Source: Acidovorax sp. NO-1
GTDB taxonomy: Bacteria; Pseudomonadota; Gammaproteobacteria; Burkholderiales; Burkholderiaceae_C
DNA: 40,294 nt
Direction of reading: 5' to 3'
NCBI RefSeq assembly: GCF_000238595.1
Contig: NZ_AGTS01000086.1
Span: 1 to 40,294 of the forward strand
The position numbers and the translations under genes are program-made. The notes under the pieces are model-generated. The model was not told where the DNA came from. It worked only from the letters and a program-made list of their open reading frames with translations, and did no database searches. Shown one piece after another: positions 15,987 to 25,233 of this stretch (within the stretch, counting starts at the first letter, position 1; every line of letters begins with the position of its first letter).

Positions 15987-17299
15987 GCCGTGCCCCATAG
16001 GCGGCGGTAGCTGCCGTCGGCATCGTGGTCTTGCGTCTGCTTGATGGGGTTGAAGCGGCGTCCCCCACGCGGGTCGGTGCCGCGCCCGGCAATGTAGAGC
16101 CAGTTGGCCTGGTTGCTGTACACGTCGTAGTCCACCAGTTGCGATTCAAACCACGCGGCGCCTGCGCGCCAGTCGCTGTGCAGGTCATAGACAAGGTAAC
16201 TGGCGGCCACCTGGCGCAGGCGGTTGCTCAAGTAGCCGGTGGCGGCCAGTTCGCGCATGGCGGCGTCAACCAGTGGCTGGCCCGTATCACCCCGGCACCA
16301 GCGCTCAAAACCGCGCGGGTTGTGCGGGGCGTGTGGCAGCCCTGACAGCCCCCGCGCCCGGTACAGCGCCGCGCCGTATTGCAGGTGCAGCAGCCGAAAG
16401 TAGTCGCGCCACAGCAGCTCAAACCACAGCCAGTAGGTGCCATCGTTGGCACCGTGGTCGCACTCGAAGGTTTTCAAGTCGGCATAGATCTGGCGTGGCG
16501 AGAGTGCCCCCGTGGCCAGCCAGGGCGAGAACTTGCTGGAGTAGTCCAGCCCCGTGAGCCCGTTGCGCGTGGCCTTGTAGCTGTGGGGCAGCTTGCGGGC
16601 CAGGTATTGCGCCAGGTGGGCCAGCGCGGCGGCCTCGCTGCCATCACAGGCAGGGGTGCCGTAGGGGAAGGACGAGCGCACATCGCTGCCTTGTGACGGT
16701 GCGGGCTGCTGGATGCGGACAGCGCCCTCTTTTGCACCCACGGCCTGCAGCACGGGCGCGGGCACATCGGGTGGTGGCAGCAGCCGCGTGGGGGCGGGCA
16801 ATGGTGCGGCGGGGGTGATGCCTGCGCGCTCGACCTTCTGGCGGAAGCTGGTGAACACACCGGGCAGGTCAGAGGCAGGCCAGGGCATGTCGGCTGGGTG
16901 CAGCAGGCTGCTGTGCCATACGGTACGCACCTGGAGGCCCGCCGCGCGCAGGGCTGCGACCTCGGCCTGTTCGTAGGGGACGGCAATGTCTTCGCACACC
17001 ACAGTAGTGGCCCCCACCGCCTGGGCCAGTTGCGGCAAGGCGGTGACGGGCGGCGCCTGGCAGATGAGGAGCGGGTTGCCCAGTGCGGACAGGCTTGCGC
17101 TCAGCCCGCGCAGCGCGGCGGCAGCAACGGCGCGGCGGTGCACGCCCACGCGGGCAAAGCCCCAGGGCGTGGGTTCGTCAGCCGCAGGCAGGCACACCAC
17201 GGGCAGCAAGTGCGTGGCACCGCTGGCGAGTGCCGCGTGCAGCGCGGGCTGGTCGTGCAGGCGCAGGTCGTTGCGAAACCAGAACAGCACCGTGCTCAT
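15983..17299 (-). CDS. DASH-family cryptochrome / photolyase
   Basis: The 438-residue flavoprotein begins [17 protein letters not shown], the antenna (photolyase N-terminal) domain, and its C-terminal FAD-binding domain has [51 protein letters not shown] and [14 protein letters not shown]. The last block and the overall length fit the DASH class, which repairs cyclobutane dimers, mainly in single-stranded DNA, or acts in light signalling. It is coupled by ATGA overlaps both to the DUF2256 gene upstream and to the (6-4) photolyase downstream. Apparent coding upstream in the same frame is a shadow of the neighbouring genes. Confidence 0.93.
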   Translation of the reverse strand: MSTVLFWFRNDLRLHDQPALHAALASGATHLLPVVCLPAADEPTPWGFARVGVHRRAVAAAALRGLSASLSALGNPLLICQAPPVTALPQLAQAVGATTVVCEDIAVPYEQAEVAALRAAGLQVRTVWHSSLLHPADMPWPASDLPGVFTSFRQKVERAGITPAAPLPAPTRLLPPPDVPAPVLQAVGAKEGAVRIQQPAPSQGSDVRSSFPYGTPACDGSEAAALAHLAQYLARKLPHSYKATRNGLTGLDYSSKFSPWLATGALSPRQIYADLKTFECDHGANDGTYWLWFELLWRDYFRLLHLQYGAALYRARGLSGLPHAPHNPRGFERWCRGDTGQPLVDAAMRELAATGYLSNRLRQVAASYLVYDLHSDWRAGAAWFESQLVDYDVYSNQANWLYIAGRGTDPRGGRRFNPIKQTQDHDADGSYRRLWGTA

Positions 17300-17469
17300 G
17301 CAGCGCCTTCCTCTGCTGCCTTGCCCGCACGTTTGCGTTCGCTGCGGCAGCGGTCTGAGCAGTACTTCACTTCGTCCCACACCTTCTCCCACTTCTTTCG
17401 CCAGGTGAAGGGCAGCCCGCAGTGCAGGCAGGTTTTCTGCGGGAGGTCTGATTTTTTGCGCATGCGCAT
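17296..17469 (-). CDS. DUF2256 zinc-ribbon protein, 57 aa
   Basis: A 57-residue basic protein ([20 protein letters not shown], then [27 protein letters not shown]). The CLHCG and YCSDRC pairs form a four-Cys zinc ribbon. The sequence matches DUF2256, a family found next to cryptochrome/photolyase genes. Its TGA overlaps the ATG of the DASH gene (ATGA), so the two are translationally coupled. A second ATG two codons in (17463) is also possible. Its role is unknown; nucleic-acid or partner binding is a guess from its basic charge. Confidence 0.88.
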   Translation of the reverse strand: MRMRKKSDLPQKTCLHCGLPFTWRKKWEKVWDEVKYCSDRCRSERKRAGKAAEEGAA

Positions 17470-17487
17470 GGCGGGCCCGTGGTGTTG

Positions 17488-18504
17488 CTACGCAGGCTGC
17501 ACAACCTGCTGCGCAAGCGCCTGCCCGCTGAGCCAGGCGCCTTCGACCTTGCCGCCGTTCAACCAATCGCCGCACAGGCCCAGACGCAGCGTGGCGTCCC
17601 ACCAGCTGCCCTGTGTCAGCGGGACTTCGGTGTCGGCATAGCGCCAGCGGTGGGCGGTGGCGGCCAGGGGCGCAGGGCCGCCAAGGTCTGCAAAAGCCGC
17701 GAGCAGTGTTGCCGTTACCGACTCGGCGCTGTCTTCGATGTGCGCTTCGCTCCACTCGGCGCTGGCGTGGAGCAACCAGGTTTCTGCGCCCGTGCGACTC
17801 GGCTTGCTGCTGTCGCGCGCCACCCAGCGCAGCGGGCCGGTGTTGATGAACGCACCTTCCCACGGCAGGGCCACGGGGCTTGCGTAGCGCAGCATCACGG
17901 CCCAGCTGCCGCGCATGCGGGCACTGGCGGCCATGGCGGCGCCTGCGGGGGCCACGGGGGCCAGCAAGGGCACAACCTGCGGCGCGGGCACGGCCAGCAG
18001 CACAGTGCCGTAGCGCTGGCTGTGCAGGCCCTGCTCTGCCGAGGTGATGGCCCAGCCGCCATCGGCAAAGCCCAGCCGCTGCACGGTGGTTTGCCACTGC
18101 GCCCGCGCCCGGTCGCCCAGGTGCTGCACCAGCCAGGCGGCGGGCGATGTCATGCGCGGTGTGCCCACAAACCGCTCCAGCGGTGTATGCGGCGTGGTCC
18201 ACGCGCTGCCGTCAAAGCTGGCCAGCCGGGCATTCCACAACGCCGCCACACCGGCCTGCTGCCAGCGGTCCACCTCCGCGCGAAAGCCAGGGTCGCGGGC
18301 GGTGAAATACTGCGCACCGTGGTCGCACTGCCAGGCGCCATGGCCGTCTTCCGCGCGGCGCGTGCTCATGCGGCCCGAGGGGCCACGGGCCTTGTCGAAA
18401 ACGTGCACCGTGTGGCCCGCCCGCAGCAGGGCCTGCGCGCACGACAGGCCTGCCAGGCCTGCGCCGATGACGGCAATCGGCAAAGCGTCGGCGTCGCTGC
18501 TCAT
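17488..18504 (-). CDS. Renalase-like FAD-dependent oxidoreductase
   Basis: The 338-residue protein has an N-terminal FAD-binding Rossmann motif IAVIGAGLAGLSCAQALLRA, followed by VFDKARGPSGRMSTRR and CDHGAQYFTARD, the hallmark of the bacterial renalase-like group of the NAD(P)/FAD oxidoreductases. Known renalases oxidise aberrant dihydro-NAD(P) isomers. Homologues sit in light-inducible photolyase clusters. The start codon overlaps the stop of the lipocalin gene (ATGA) and the DUF2256 gene follows after 18 nt. Confidence 0.9.
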   Translation of the reverse strand: MSSDADALPIAVIGAGLAGLSCAQALLRAGHTVHVFDKARGPSGRMSTRRAEDGHGAWQCDHGAQYFTARDPGFRAEVDRWQQAGVAALWNARLASFDGSAWTTPHTPLERFVGTPRMTSPAAWLVQHLGDRARAQWQTTVQRLGFADGGWAITSAEQGLHSQRYGTVLLAVPAPQVVPLLAPVAPAGAAMAASARMRGSWAVMLRYASPVALPWEGAFINTGPLRWVARDSSKPSRTGAETWLLHASAEWSEAHIEDSAESVTATLLAAFADLGGPAPLAATAHRWRYADTEVPLTQGSWWDATLRLGLCGDWLNGGKVEGAWLSGQALAQQVVQPA

Positions 18505-19088
18505 GGCTGCGGGTCGGTGCGGTGGTGGGTCACCCAGATCACCGCCCGGGTGTCAATGCCCAGCGCATCGGCACGGGCGATGAGCTGCCCGCGCAGGGCG
18601 GGCGGCAACTGCCGGGTGCGCGACAGAATCCAGAAATAGCTCCGGTCTGGCCCCACCACCAGCGCCCACTGGTAGTCCGCATCCAGCGCGGCCACGTGGT
18701 AGCCGCCGTAAAACGGGCCAAAGAACGACACCTTGAGCGACGCGGTGTTCGCATCACCGGCGAACCTGGCTTTGCCCTCGGCCTGGCGCCAGTCGTTCCT
18801 GCCGGGGTCAAAACCCCGGTTCAGCACGCGCACGCTGCCGTCCGCCTGGCGCTGGTAGGTGGCGCTCACGTCGGTCATGCCGCGCTCGAACGCATGGTCG
18901 AGCCGGGCCACCTCGTACCAGCGGCCCTCGTAGCGCGTCAGATCAAACGGTGAGACGGCCGCAATGCCGGCCGGCGGGGTGGTGGAGGCGCAACCCGCCA
19001 GCGCCAGTGCCACCACGACGAACACAGGGGCCGCTACAAGGCGCACCAACCTGCTGGACCAGGATGGTGGAGTGAGGGGGTGGGTCAT
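18501..19088 (-). CDS. blc: Outer-membrane lipoprotein, lipocalin Blc family
   Basis: The 195-residue product has a signal peptide ending in lipobox ALAGCAS, then the lipocalin signature FDLTRYEGRWYEVARLDHAF (residues ~53-72), beta strands VSATYQRQADGSVRVLNRGF, FFGPFYGGYHVAALD, WALVVGPDRSYFWILSRTRQ and a final helix. Blc proteins bind lysophospholipids and fatty acids at the outer membrane. It is the first gene of the photoreactivation operon. Its ATG lies only 3 nt from a 34-bp palindrome and no Shine-Dalgarno sequence is evident. Confidence 0.93.
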   Translation of the reverse strand: MTHPLTPPSWSSRLVRLVAAPVFVVVALALAGCASTTPPAGIAAVSPFDLTRYEGRWYEVARLDHAFERGMTDVSATYQRQADGSVRVLNRGFDPGRNDWRQAEGKARFAGDANTASLKVSFFGPFYGGYHVAALDADYQWALVVGPDRSYFWILSRTRQLPPALRGQLIARADALGIDTRAVIWVTHHRTDPQP

Positions 19089-19091
19089 TAA

Positions 19092-19125
19092 TTACCAATC
19101 AGTCGCAAATAATACTGAATGGTAA
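19092..19125 (-). promoter_or_regulatory. 34-bp palindromic operator of the photoreactivation operon
   Basis: TTACCAATCAGT (19092-19103) and ACTGAATGGTAA (19114-19125) are inverse copies with one mismatch, separated by 10 nt. On the minus strand a TATTAT box (19114-19109, 5/6 to the -10 consensus) lies at the centre. The sequence 17 nt further upstream is a poor -35, suggesting that the promoter depends on an activator or a non-housekeeping sigma factor, or is under repression. The regulator gene is not in this window. Confidence 0.65.
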
Positions 19126-19200
19126 CTCAATGAAACCGGGGGCGCCCACCAAGCCCGGCGCGGGCGAAGCGGGCAGGCGCCTGCGCTGATGGAACAGAAA

Positions 19201-19259
19201 CTACAAAATTGATAGCTTCCAGCGCTTTCTCCATAAGCGCTGGAGACCATTTTGACTAC
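19201..19259 (+). repeat. Intergenic hairpin repeat, copy 3 (plus orientation)
   Basis: CTACAAAATTGATAGCTTCC is followed by AGCGCTT...AAGCGCT and GGAGACCATTTTGAC. The stem CCAGCGCTT/AAGCGCTGG has an 8-nt loop. The right end runs into the stop codon of the chemoreceptor gene, so the hairpin may also stop that transcript. Confidence 0.75.
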
Positions 19260-20755
19260 TTTTTATAGAACCCGCAGGAGATCACCAGGCCCTCCACACC
19301 CACTGCCTGCACATAGGCCGATTTGGTCATGGTCTCGCGGGTCAGCGGGTGCTGCCACTGGTAGTCCACCCATCCGGTGCCAGGGTTCTGGCCCAGCCGC
19401 ATGATCTTTTTCACGAAGTAGCGGCCCTGCACGTCCTTCACCGCGTTGCCGTCCACGCCGATGACGCGGGGGTTGCCGCCGTTGGCCACGATGGTGCCGC
19501 TCGCGTCGCACATGCCGAGGTAAAGATCGCGGTCCACAAACGGGCCCTGCGGGTCGCTGATGGCCTGCTTGCCGCGCTCCACGCCGTGCGTGCGCACGTA
19601 CTGCGCGCCCGCTTCGGCCAGCGCGCGGGCCTGCTCGGCATTGCCGAACTCGCGGGCGCCCAGGTGCCAGTCGCCCACAGCCCGCGCCAGGCGCTGCGCC
19701 TGGGCCTCCAGACTGCCGGCGGTGTGGGCGGCGGCCTCCACCAGTGCGCCGTTGCGCTGGGTGGTGTCGTCGATGTGGGCGATGGCGCGATGGATCTCCT
19801 CGAGCCCTGCGCTTTGCTCTTCGCTGGCCTGCACGATGTCGCCCATGATGCGGGCCACGCTCTGCACACTGTTCACCATGCCGGACATGGACGAACCCGC
19901 CTGTTCGGCCAGGCGGTGCCCTGCCTCGACGCGGGACACGGATTCGTCGATGAGCTGCTTGATCTCGCGCGCGGCGGTGGCCGAGCGCTGCGCCAGCGCA
20001 CGCACCTCACCCGCCACCACGGCAAAGCCACGCCCCTGCTCGCCAGCGCGTGCGGCTTCCACGGCCGCGTTCAGCGCCAGGATGTTGGTCTGGAACGCGA
20101 TGGAGTCGATGACACCCGTGATGTCCACGATGCGGCGCGAACTCTCGCGGATGCTGCCCATGGTCTGCACCACCTCGCCCACCACCTGACCACCCTGCCC
20201 CGCTGCCGCCGATGCGGAAGCCACCAGCGCGTGCGCCTGCCGCGCATGGTCGGCGTTCTGCCGCACGGTGGTGGTGAGCTGCTCCATCGACGCGGCCGTC
20301 TGCTGCAGCGCGCTGGCCTGCGATTCGGTGCGCTGCGACAGCGCGGTGTTGTCTCCTGCCACAAAGCCCGCCGTGGTGGCGATGGCCGTGGTGCCCACGC
20401 GCACGTCCACGGCCACGCGGAACATGTGCTCGCCCACTTCGGCCAGCGTGGCAGGCAGCAGCCCCAGCCCGGGCGCGCCGTGGGCCAGCAAGGGCTCACC
20501 CAGGTCGCCCCGCGCCAGCCGCTGGGCCTGGGCCTCTGCCCACTGCAGATCGCGCGCCCTCTGCCACGCGCAGCGCAGCGCCACGACAGCAGCCAGCAGC
20601 GCCACCAGCAGGCCGGTGCCACCCAGCCCCACCCGTAGCGAAGGCGATGGCGCGGCCAGCACGGTGCCGGCCATGGCCACGGCCACCGCCGCAAGAAGCA
20701 CCACCGCGGCCGCACCTATGCGCTGCGACCAGGCTGTGAATGTCATGGCAGGCAT
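19256..20755 (-). CDS. Methyl-accepting chemotaxis protein with C-terminal Cache domain
   Basis: The 499-residue chemoreceptor has two closely spaced N-terminal helices (about 13-35 and 42-60) and almost no periplasmic loop. A methyl-accepting signalling domain follows with the conserved hairpin tip ([20 protein letters not shown]). After it comes an extra ~120-residue domain ([49 protein letters not shown]) that reads as a single-Cache_2 sensor. The Cache domain would be cytoplasmic, at the opposite end from usual. The gene is 14 nt behind the hydrolase gene. A second ATG at 20746 with a weak ribosome site is an alternative start. Confidence 0.9.
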   Translation of the reverse strand: MPAMTFTAWSQRIGAAAVVLLAAVAVAMAGTVLAAPSPSLRVGLGGTGLLVALLAAVVALRCAWQRARDLQWAEAQAQRLARGDLGEPLLAHGAPGLGLLPATLAEVGEHMFRVAVDVRVGTTAIATTAGFVAGDNTALSQRTESQASALQQTAASMEQLTTTVRQNADHARQAHALVASASAAAGQGGQVVGEVVQTMGSIRESSRRIVDITGVIDSIAFQTNILALNAAVEAARAGEQGRGFAVVAGEVRALAQRSATAAREIKQLIDESVSRVEAGHRLAEQAGSSMSGMVNSVQSVARIMGDIVQASEEQSAGLEEIHRAIAHIDDTTQRNGALVEAAAHTAGSLEAQAQRLARAVGDWHLGAREFGNAEQARALAEAGAQYVRTHGVERGKQAISDPQGPFVDRDLYLGMCDASGTIVANGGNPRVIGVDGNAVKDVQGRYFVKKIMRLGQNPGTGWVDYQWQHPLTRETMTKSAYVQAVGVEGLVISCGFYKK

Positions 20756-20769
20756 CCCCGGGGCATCCG

Positions 20770-21669
20770 TCAGTGCGCGGGCACGGCCGCGTGGTGCTCG
20801 GCCCGCGCGAGGAACTGGTCCACCAGCTCGTACTGCGCAGGCACGTTGAGTGCCGGGGCATGGCCGCAGCCGGGTACTTCGATCACCTGCGCCAGCCCGC
20901 GCAGGCCGGGGCCCCGCGCCAGCATCTGCACGGTGGTCTCGCGGCGCACCAGGTCGGAGTCTTCACCCCGCAGGCACAGCACGGGGATGTCCAGCGCGTC
21001 GTAGTGGTCCCAGATCAGGTAGTCGTTGGCGTGGTGGGTGAACTGCTGCACCATGGCCGGGTCGTAATGCGGCGTCACCCGGCCGTCGGGCAGACGGCGC
21101 GTGGAGGTTTCGGTCAGGGTGCGCCACTGCGCATCGCTGAGCCAGCCATAGGGCTTGTACACCTGCCTGAAGAACACCTCCAGTTCGTGCACCGTATCAA
21201 ACGCGGGGGGGTGGCCCGCATACGACTTGATGCGCTCCAGCGCCTCTTCAGCGAGCTGCGGCGCGTTGTCGTTGAGCAGCAGGCTCTGGATGCGGCCCTT
21301 GAGCTGCGGCTCGAAAAGCCCCGACGCACACACGGTGCCGATCGCCCCGCCCATCGACGTGCCCACCCAGTGCGCGCGCTCGATGCCCAGCGCGTCAAAC
21401 AGCCCCGCTGCGATGCGCGCATAAAACGCGAGGCGGTATTCATCGTGCGGCGCACGCGCCCACTGGCTCAGGCCCCGCCCCAGGGTGTCGGGGCAGATCA
21501 CGCGGTAGCGGGGGGCCAGATGGGCCGCCAGTTCGTCCATGTCCCGGCCCGTGCGCGCCAAGCCGTGCCAGGCGATCACCACGGGCGCATCGAGTGCGCC
21601 CCACTCCATGTAGTGGATTTCATAACCTGCACAGGTGACATAGCGCGATAACGGGGTCATGGTGGGCAT
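20770..21669 (-). CDS. Alpha/beta fold hydrolase
   Basis: The 299-residue cytoplasmic hydrolase has an oxyanion segment [24 protein letters not shown], the nucleophile elbow [11 protein letters not shown], an acid in [10 protein letters not shown] and the catalytic His in [10 protein letters not shown]. It resembles the Abhydrolase_1 esterases/enol-lactonase group. Lying in the PHB locus, it could cleave 3-hydroxybutyrate dimers or related esters after uptake; that is inference. An internal ATG at 21660 (MTPLSRY) is an equally possible start; neither has a clear ribosome site. Confidence 0.88.
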   Translation of the reverse strand: MPTMTPLSRYVTCAGYEIHYMEWGALDAPVVIAWHGLARTGRDMDELAAHLAPRYRVICPDTLGRGLSQWARAPHDEYRLAFYARIAAGLFDALGIERAHWVGTSMGGAIGTVCASGLFEPQLKGRIQSLLLNDNAPQLAEEALERIKSYAGHPPAFDTVHELEVFFRQVYKPYGWLSDAQWRTLTETSTRRLPDGRVTPHYDPAMVQQFTHHANDYLIWDHYDALDIPVLCLRGEDSDLVRRETTVQMLARGPGLRGLAQVIEVPGCGHAPALNVPAQYELVDQFLARAEHHAAVPAH

Positions 21670-21737
21670 TCGTGTGGGTCAATTAAAAAAGGGGCGGCTG
21701 CATGCGGCGCAATGCGCCGATGCGCCGTGGTGTTCGT

Positions 21738-22913
21738 TCATTTCATGAGGCGGCCATTGCTGCCGATGACCGTGACCTCGACATACCGCGAGCCGATGCG
21801 GTTGGTGGGCGAGTAACTCAGCGTGATGCCGCCCAGGTCATAGTTCTGCAGCGACTCCAGCGCCTTCACCACCTTGGCGCGCGTGGGTGCAGGGCCCGCG
21901 CGGCGCAGGGCTTCGACGAGGACCTTGGCACCCAGGAACTGCTCGAAGCTGGTGTAGTTGATCTCCGCGTCGGGCGCGTACTTCTTGAGCAGCGCCTGGT
22001 ACTCGCGCACCACCGGCAGCATGGGGCGGTAGGGGTAAGGCACCACCTGGCTGATGCCCAGGCCATGCGCGTTCTTCAGGCCCGCCAGCTTGACAAGCTC
22101 GGCCGGGTCCACCACCGAGATGTTGTAGAGCTGGGCGCCGCCGCCCTGCTCGCGGTACTGCTTGACGAACGCTGCCGCAGGCTTGTTGACGGCAATCATG
22201 ATGACCGCGTGCACATCGGCCGCCTTGACGGCTTTGACGGCATCTTCCACCTTGTCGGTGTTGCGTTCGTAGCCCGCAGACACCACCAGCTTGAGACTGC
22301 GCTTGGCCAGGGCTGCCTCGACACCCGCCAGGCCCGCCTTGCCAAAGCCGTCGTCCTGGTACATCACGGCAATGCGGTTCATGCCCAGGGTGGTGAGCTG
22401 CTGCACCATGTGCTCGGCCTCGTCGGCATAGCCGGCCCGCACATGGAAGATCCAGGGGTTGAAGGGGTTGCGCAGCGATTCACCGCCGGTGTACGGTGCC
22501 ACCAGCGCGGCGCCGCCCTGCTCCAGCACGCCATCGGCCAGCAGCTGCGTGATGTTGGCCGTGCCGGCAAAGCCATACAGCGCAACCACCTCGGGCTTGG
22601 CCAGCATTTCACGCGTCAGGCGCACGGTGTCGGCCACCTTGTAGCCGTCGTCCACCACCTCCTGCCGGATGGTGGCACCGTGCACACCGCCCTGGGCGTT
22701 CACGGCATCAAAGTAGATCTTGCCGCCCAGCACCATCTGGGCGCCCGTGGTGGCCAGCACGCCCGACAGCGGCGCCACCTGCCCCACCACCAGTTCGGCA
22801 GCGCGGGCAGGCGCGGCGGCCACGCCGCACCACCCCGCAGCCACCGCCAGCAGGCCCGGCATGGCCAGGGCCCTGACCATGCGGCGGCTCCAGGTCATCA
22901 ACGTAGCATTCAT
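21738..22913 (-). CDS. Liv-type ABC transporter substrate-binding protein (third receptor)
   Basis: The 391-residue periplasmic receptor belongs to the Leu/Ile/Val-binding (Peripla_BP_6) family: a signal peptide with an SRRMVRALAM start and cleavage after PARA, then VVGQVAPLSGVLATTGAQM, ALYGFAGTANITQLL and VMYQDDGFGKAGL. It is clearly diverged from the two tandem receptors at 30.7-33.2 kb. The start at 22913 has AAGGA 5 nt upstream; the ATG two codons earlier overlaps that site. It follows the 3-hydroxybutyrate oligomer hydrolase gene by 83 nt and probably serves the same importer. Confidence 0.9.
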   Translation of the reverse strand: MNATLMTWSRRMVRALAMPGLLAVAAGWCGVAAAPARAAELVVGQVAPLSGVLATTGAQMVLGGKIYFDAVNAQGGVHGATIRQEVVDDGYKVADTVRLTREMLAKPEVVALYGFAGTANITQLLADGVLEQGGAALVAPYTGGESLRNPFNPWIFHVRAGYADEAEHMVQQLTTLGMNRIAVMYQDDGFGKAGLAGVEAALAKRSLKLVVSAGYERNTDKVEDAVKAVKAADVHAVIMIAVNKPAAAFVKQYREQGGGAQLYNISVVDPAELVKLAGLKNAHGLGISQVVPYPYRPMLPVVREYQALLKKYAPDAEINYTSFEQFLGAKVLVEALRRAGPAPTRAKVVKALESLQNYDLGGITLSYSPTNRIGSRYVEVTVIGSNGRLMK

Positions 22914-22933
22914 GTCCATCCTTGGGTTGTCGC

Positions 22934-22962
22934 CGGCCGTGGCAGCGGGGCGTGCACGGCCG
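22934..22962 (-). terminator. Intercistronic hairpin before the third receptor gene
   Basis: CGGCCGTG (22934-22941) and CACGGCCG (22955-22962) form a perfect 8-bp stem with a 13-nt loop in the 83-nt gap between the oligomer hydrolase and the receptor. No U-tract follows. It may attenuate transcription or protect mRNA ends to set receptor levels. Confidence 0.4.
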
Positions 22963-22996
22963 GGGTGGGTTGCGTGGCAGCGTTTGCGGGCGGGGT

Positions 22997-25141
22997 TCAG
23001 TCGGGTACGGAGATCGAACCGGCCGTCACAGCGATGGCGTTGGCAGCCACTGGCGTGGCAGCGATCGGCGGCACGTTGGCGGCCGTGATCGCGGGCGCAC
23101 TGCCGGGTGTGCCGCCGCGCGGCACGGTGCGCACCACCTGGCTGGCAGGCAGCGGCTTGCCGCTGGCAAGGTGGTCGTACACGGCGTCGAGCGCGTGGTT
23201 CAGGTACACGTGCAGCGGCACATAGCGGCTGTCGTAGCCCGGCAGCACCGTGGGCAGGCCGATGAAGCTGTCAAAGTGCTGCGCGTTGGCCACCTCCACA
23301 TAGCTGAGCTTGCTGGCGGCGCCCTCGACCTTCCTGTTCAGCGCGGCATAGGGGCGCGAGGTGTGGCTCACGGGCAGCAGCGCATCTGCGCGGCCGTGCA
23401 CGATGATCGCGGGCTTGCCGCTCAGGTTGCCGTTGCGGCGGGTTTCATCCACACCGGCCTGCAGCTTCCTGGCTGCGGCGTCGGTGCCGGTGACCAGGTT
23501 GCGCAGGCACAGCGCGCCAGCGGTGTTCCAGTCGGCCACACCCGCATCCGAGAACGACAGGAAGTCCCGCGCCGGTCCGAATTTGCCCAGGTTGTTCACC
23601 AGGTTGATGCCACCCGACGGAGGAACGCCGTTGCCGGTTGCAAACATGCCGGGCAGCGCAGCCGCGGCCAGGGGCGTGACCGCACCGGTGGCCGCCGTGG
23701 CCGCGTAGCTGAAGCCGCACAGGTTGTCCTTCACGCTGGCACGCGAGAGGCTGTTGGCAAAGGTGACTGCCACGGCAGGCGCGACCTCGAAGGCCGCCAG
23801 CGAGGCATGAAGGTCGTTGGACTCGGGCTCCCAGCCGTAGTCGCGCAGCTTTTGCAGGGCCTCTTCGGCCTGGGTGGCGGTGGTGGAGGCCGACAGCAGG
23901 CCCGCCGCCTTGAGCGACGCGCAGCGATTGGGCGCAATGGGCAGGGCCGCACTGCCAAACCCGGCCGCAAACGCCGCGGCGTAGGGGGTGGAGCCGATGG
24001 ACGGCGCCAGCGAAGCGCAGGACTGGTACAGGTTGGCGTAGGTGGTGAAGTCGATGAGGGGCTTGCCCGTCACCACAATGTCGGCGCTACCGCGGCGCAC
24101 CGTGACGCCGGGGTTGGCCGGCATCTCGATGGCCGGCTCTGACACGGCCACACCGCTGATGAGGCCTTGCGTGTCCTGCTCGGCCGCGGCGATGGCGGAG
24201 CCACCGCCGTTGGAAATGCTGGAGGCAATGACAATGGTGTTGGCGGGGGTGAGGGATTTGAGGCGCTGGCCCGCTGCGTTGGTCTCGCCATAACGCTGGT
24301 TGAGCACGTAGTAGCCAAACTCCACGGCCTGCAGCGTGGTGGTGCCCCAGTCCTTTTCCGCGTTTTGACCAGAGTGTGCGTGCTTGAAGGCAAAGCGATT
24401 GGGCGTGCCCGCGTTGAAGGCGGCCAGCTCGGTGGGCGTGAGGCCCGCATTGAACGCGGCATTGGCACCGGCGGCTGCGGCCGTGGCGCGGGTGCCGTCG
24501 ATCAGCGGCACGGTATCGTTTTGCAGGTCGTGTGGCGCGCCGCCTGTGCCCTTGTCAGAGTAGGCCACCGCGCAGCCCTTCTTGAGGCCCCACTCGCCCG
24601 TGGAGATACCTCCATACACGCCGCGCGAGCCCGAGGCGGTGGCGGTGATCATGCAGGGCTTCTTGGGGTCGAAGCTGGCGGGCACCTGCACCATGAGCGT
24701 GACGTTCTTGCGGCCCGTGCCGTCGTCTGCAAAAGCGATGTATTCGGTACCCGCCACCTTGCCGTCGCCAGCCGTGACCTGGCCCTGGGCATTGACGTTG
24801 GGGCCGTACAGCGTGCCGTAGCCACCGGCGGCCGTCATGTCGAGCATGGCGCGGTAGTTGGTGTGGATGGCCGTGCGGCGCAGCTCGGCCGCCGTGGGGT
24901 TGAGCGGGTCGGCATAGGCGGGCGCCACCGGCGCGGCCAAGCCGCTGGCTCCCAGGCCTGCGGTGAGCAAGTCGTTGCTGGTGCCGTCATACGTGACGGC
25001 GCTGATTGCGCCGAGGTATGCAGGCTTGGCGTTGACGGGAGCGCTGTCGCCGTCGCTGCCGCCGCAGGCTGCCAATACCGCAGCCGCCAGTGCTGCAGGC
25101 ACAAACGGGCGAATGCGAGTCTTCATGGTGCTGACCTTCAT
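22997..25141 (-). CDS. D-(-)-3-hydroxybutyrate oligomer hydrolase (lipoprotein)
   Basis: The 714-residue enzyme matches the large 3-hydroxybutyrate oligomer hydrolases known from Ralstonia and Acidovorax, which split the dimers and trimers left by PHB depolymerases. The N-terminus is a lipoprotein signal (VLAACGGSD, Cys26), so it should be membrane-anchored outside the cytoplasm. The nucleophile is in SSISNGGGSA with Ser310, the atypical SxSNGG box of this family; further blocks are FAFKHAHSGQN, NLCGFSYAAT and IIVHGRADALLPVSHTSRPY, the last with a likely catalytic Asp. The start at 25141 has GGAG 8 nt upstream. It lies between the permease and the third receptor genes, a telling position for a shared pathway. 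Confidence 0.92.
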   Translation of the reverse strand: MKVSTMKTRIRPFVPAALAAAVLAACGGSDGDSAPVNAKPAYLGAISAVTYDGTSNDLLTAGLGASGLAAPVAPAYADPLNPTAAELRRTAIHTNYRAMLDMTAAGGYGTLYGPNVNAQGQVTAGDGKVAGTEYIAFADDGTGRKNVTLMVQVPASFDPKKPCMITATASGSRGVYGGISTGEWGLKKGCAVAYSDKGTGGAPHDLQNDTVPLIDGTRATAAAAGANAAFNAGLTPTELAAFNAGTPNRFAFKHAHSGQNAEKDWGTTTLQAVEFGYYVLNQRYGETNAAGQRLKSLTPANTIVIASSISNGGGSAIAAAEQDTQGLISGVAVSEPAIEMPANPGVTVRRGSADIVVTGKPLIDFTTYANLYQSCASLAPSIGSTPYAAAFAAGFGSAALPIAPNRCASLKAAGLLSASTTATQAEEALQKLRDYGWEPESNDLHASLAAFEVAPAVAVTFANSLSRASVKDNLCGFSYAATAATGAVTPLAAAALPGMFATGNGVPPSGGINLVNNLGKFGPARDFLSFSDAGVADWNTAGALCLRNLVTGTDAAARKLQAGVDETRRNGNLSGKPAIIVHGRADALLPVSHTSRPYAALNRKVEGAASKLSYVEVANAQHFDSFIGLPTVLPGYDSRYVPLHVYLNHALDAVYDHLASGKPLPASQVVRTVPRGGTPGSAPAITAANVPPIAATPVAANAIAVTAGSISVPD

Positions 25142-25233
25142 GGGTTTGTCTCCAGGAGTTTTTCTTAGCGTTGGATGCACAGCTCACCAAAGCCCCGGCC
25201 GTGCAGGTCGCCCTGCGCGGCCAAGGCTTTCCC

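Noticed and set aside
15983..18202. A 739-codon minus-strand frame that would fuse an unknown N-terminus to the DASH cryptochrome
   Set aside because: The part above 17299 is a frame shadow of the DUF2256 and renalase-like genes; a family start ([11 protein letters not shown]) with ATGA coupling exists at 17299.
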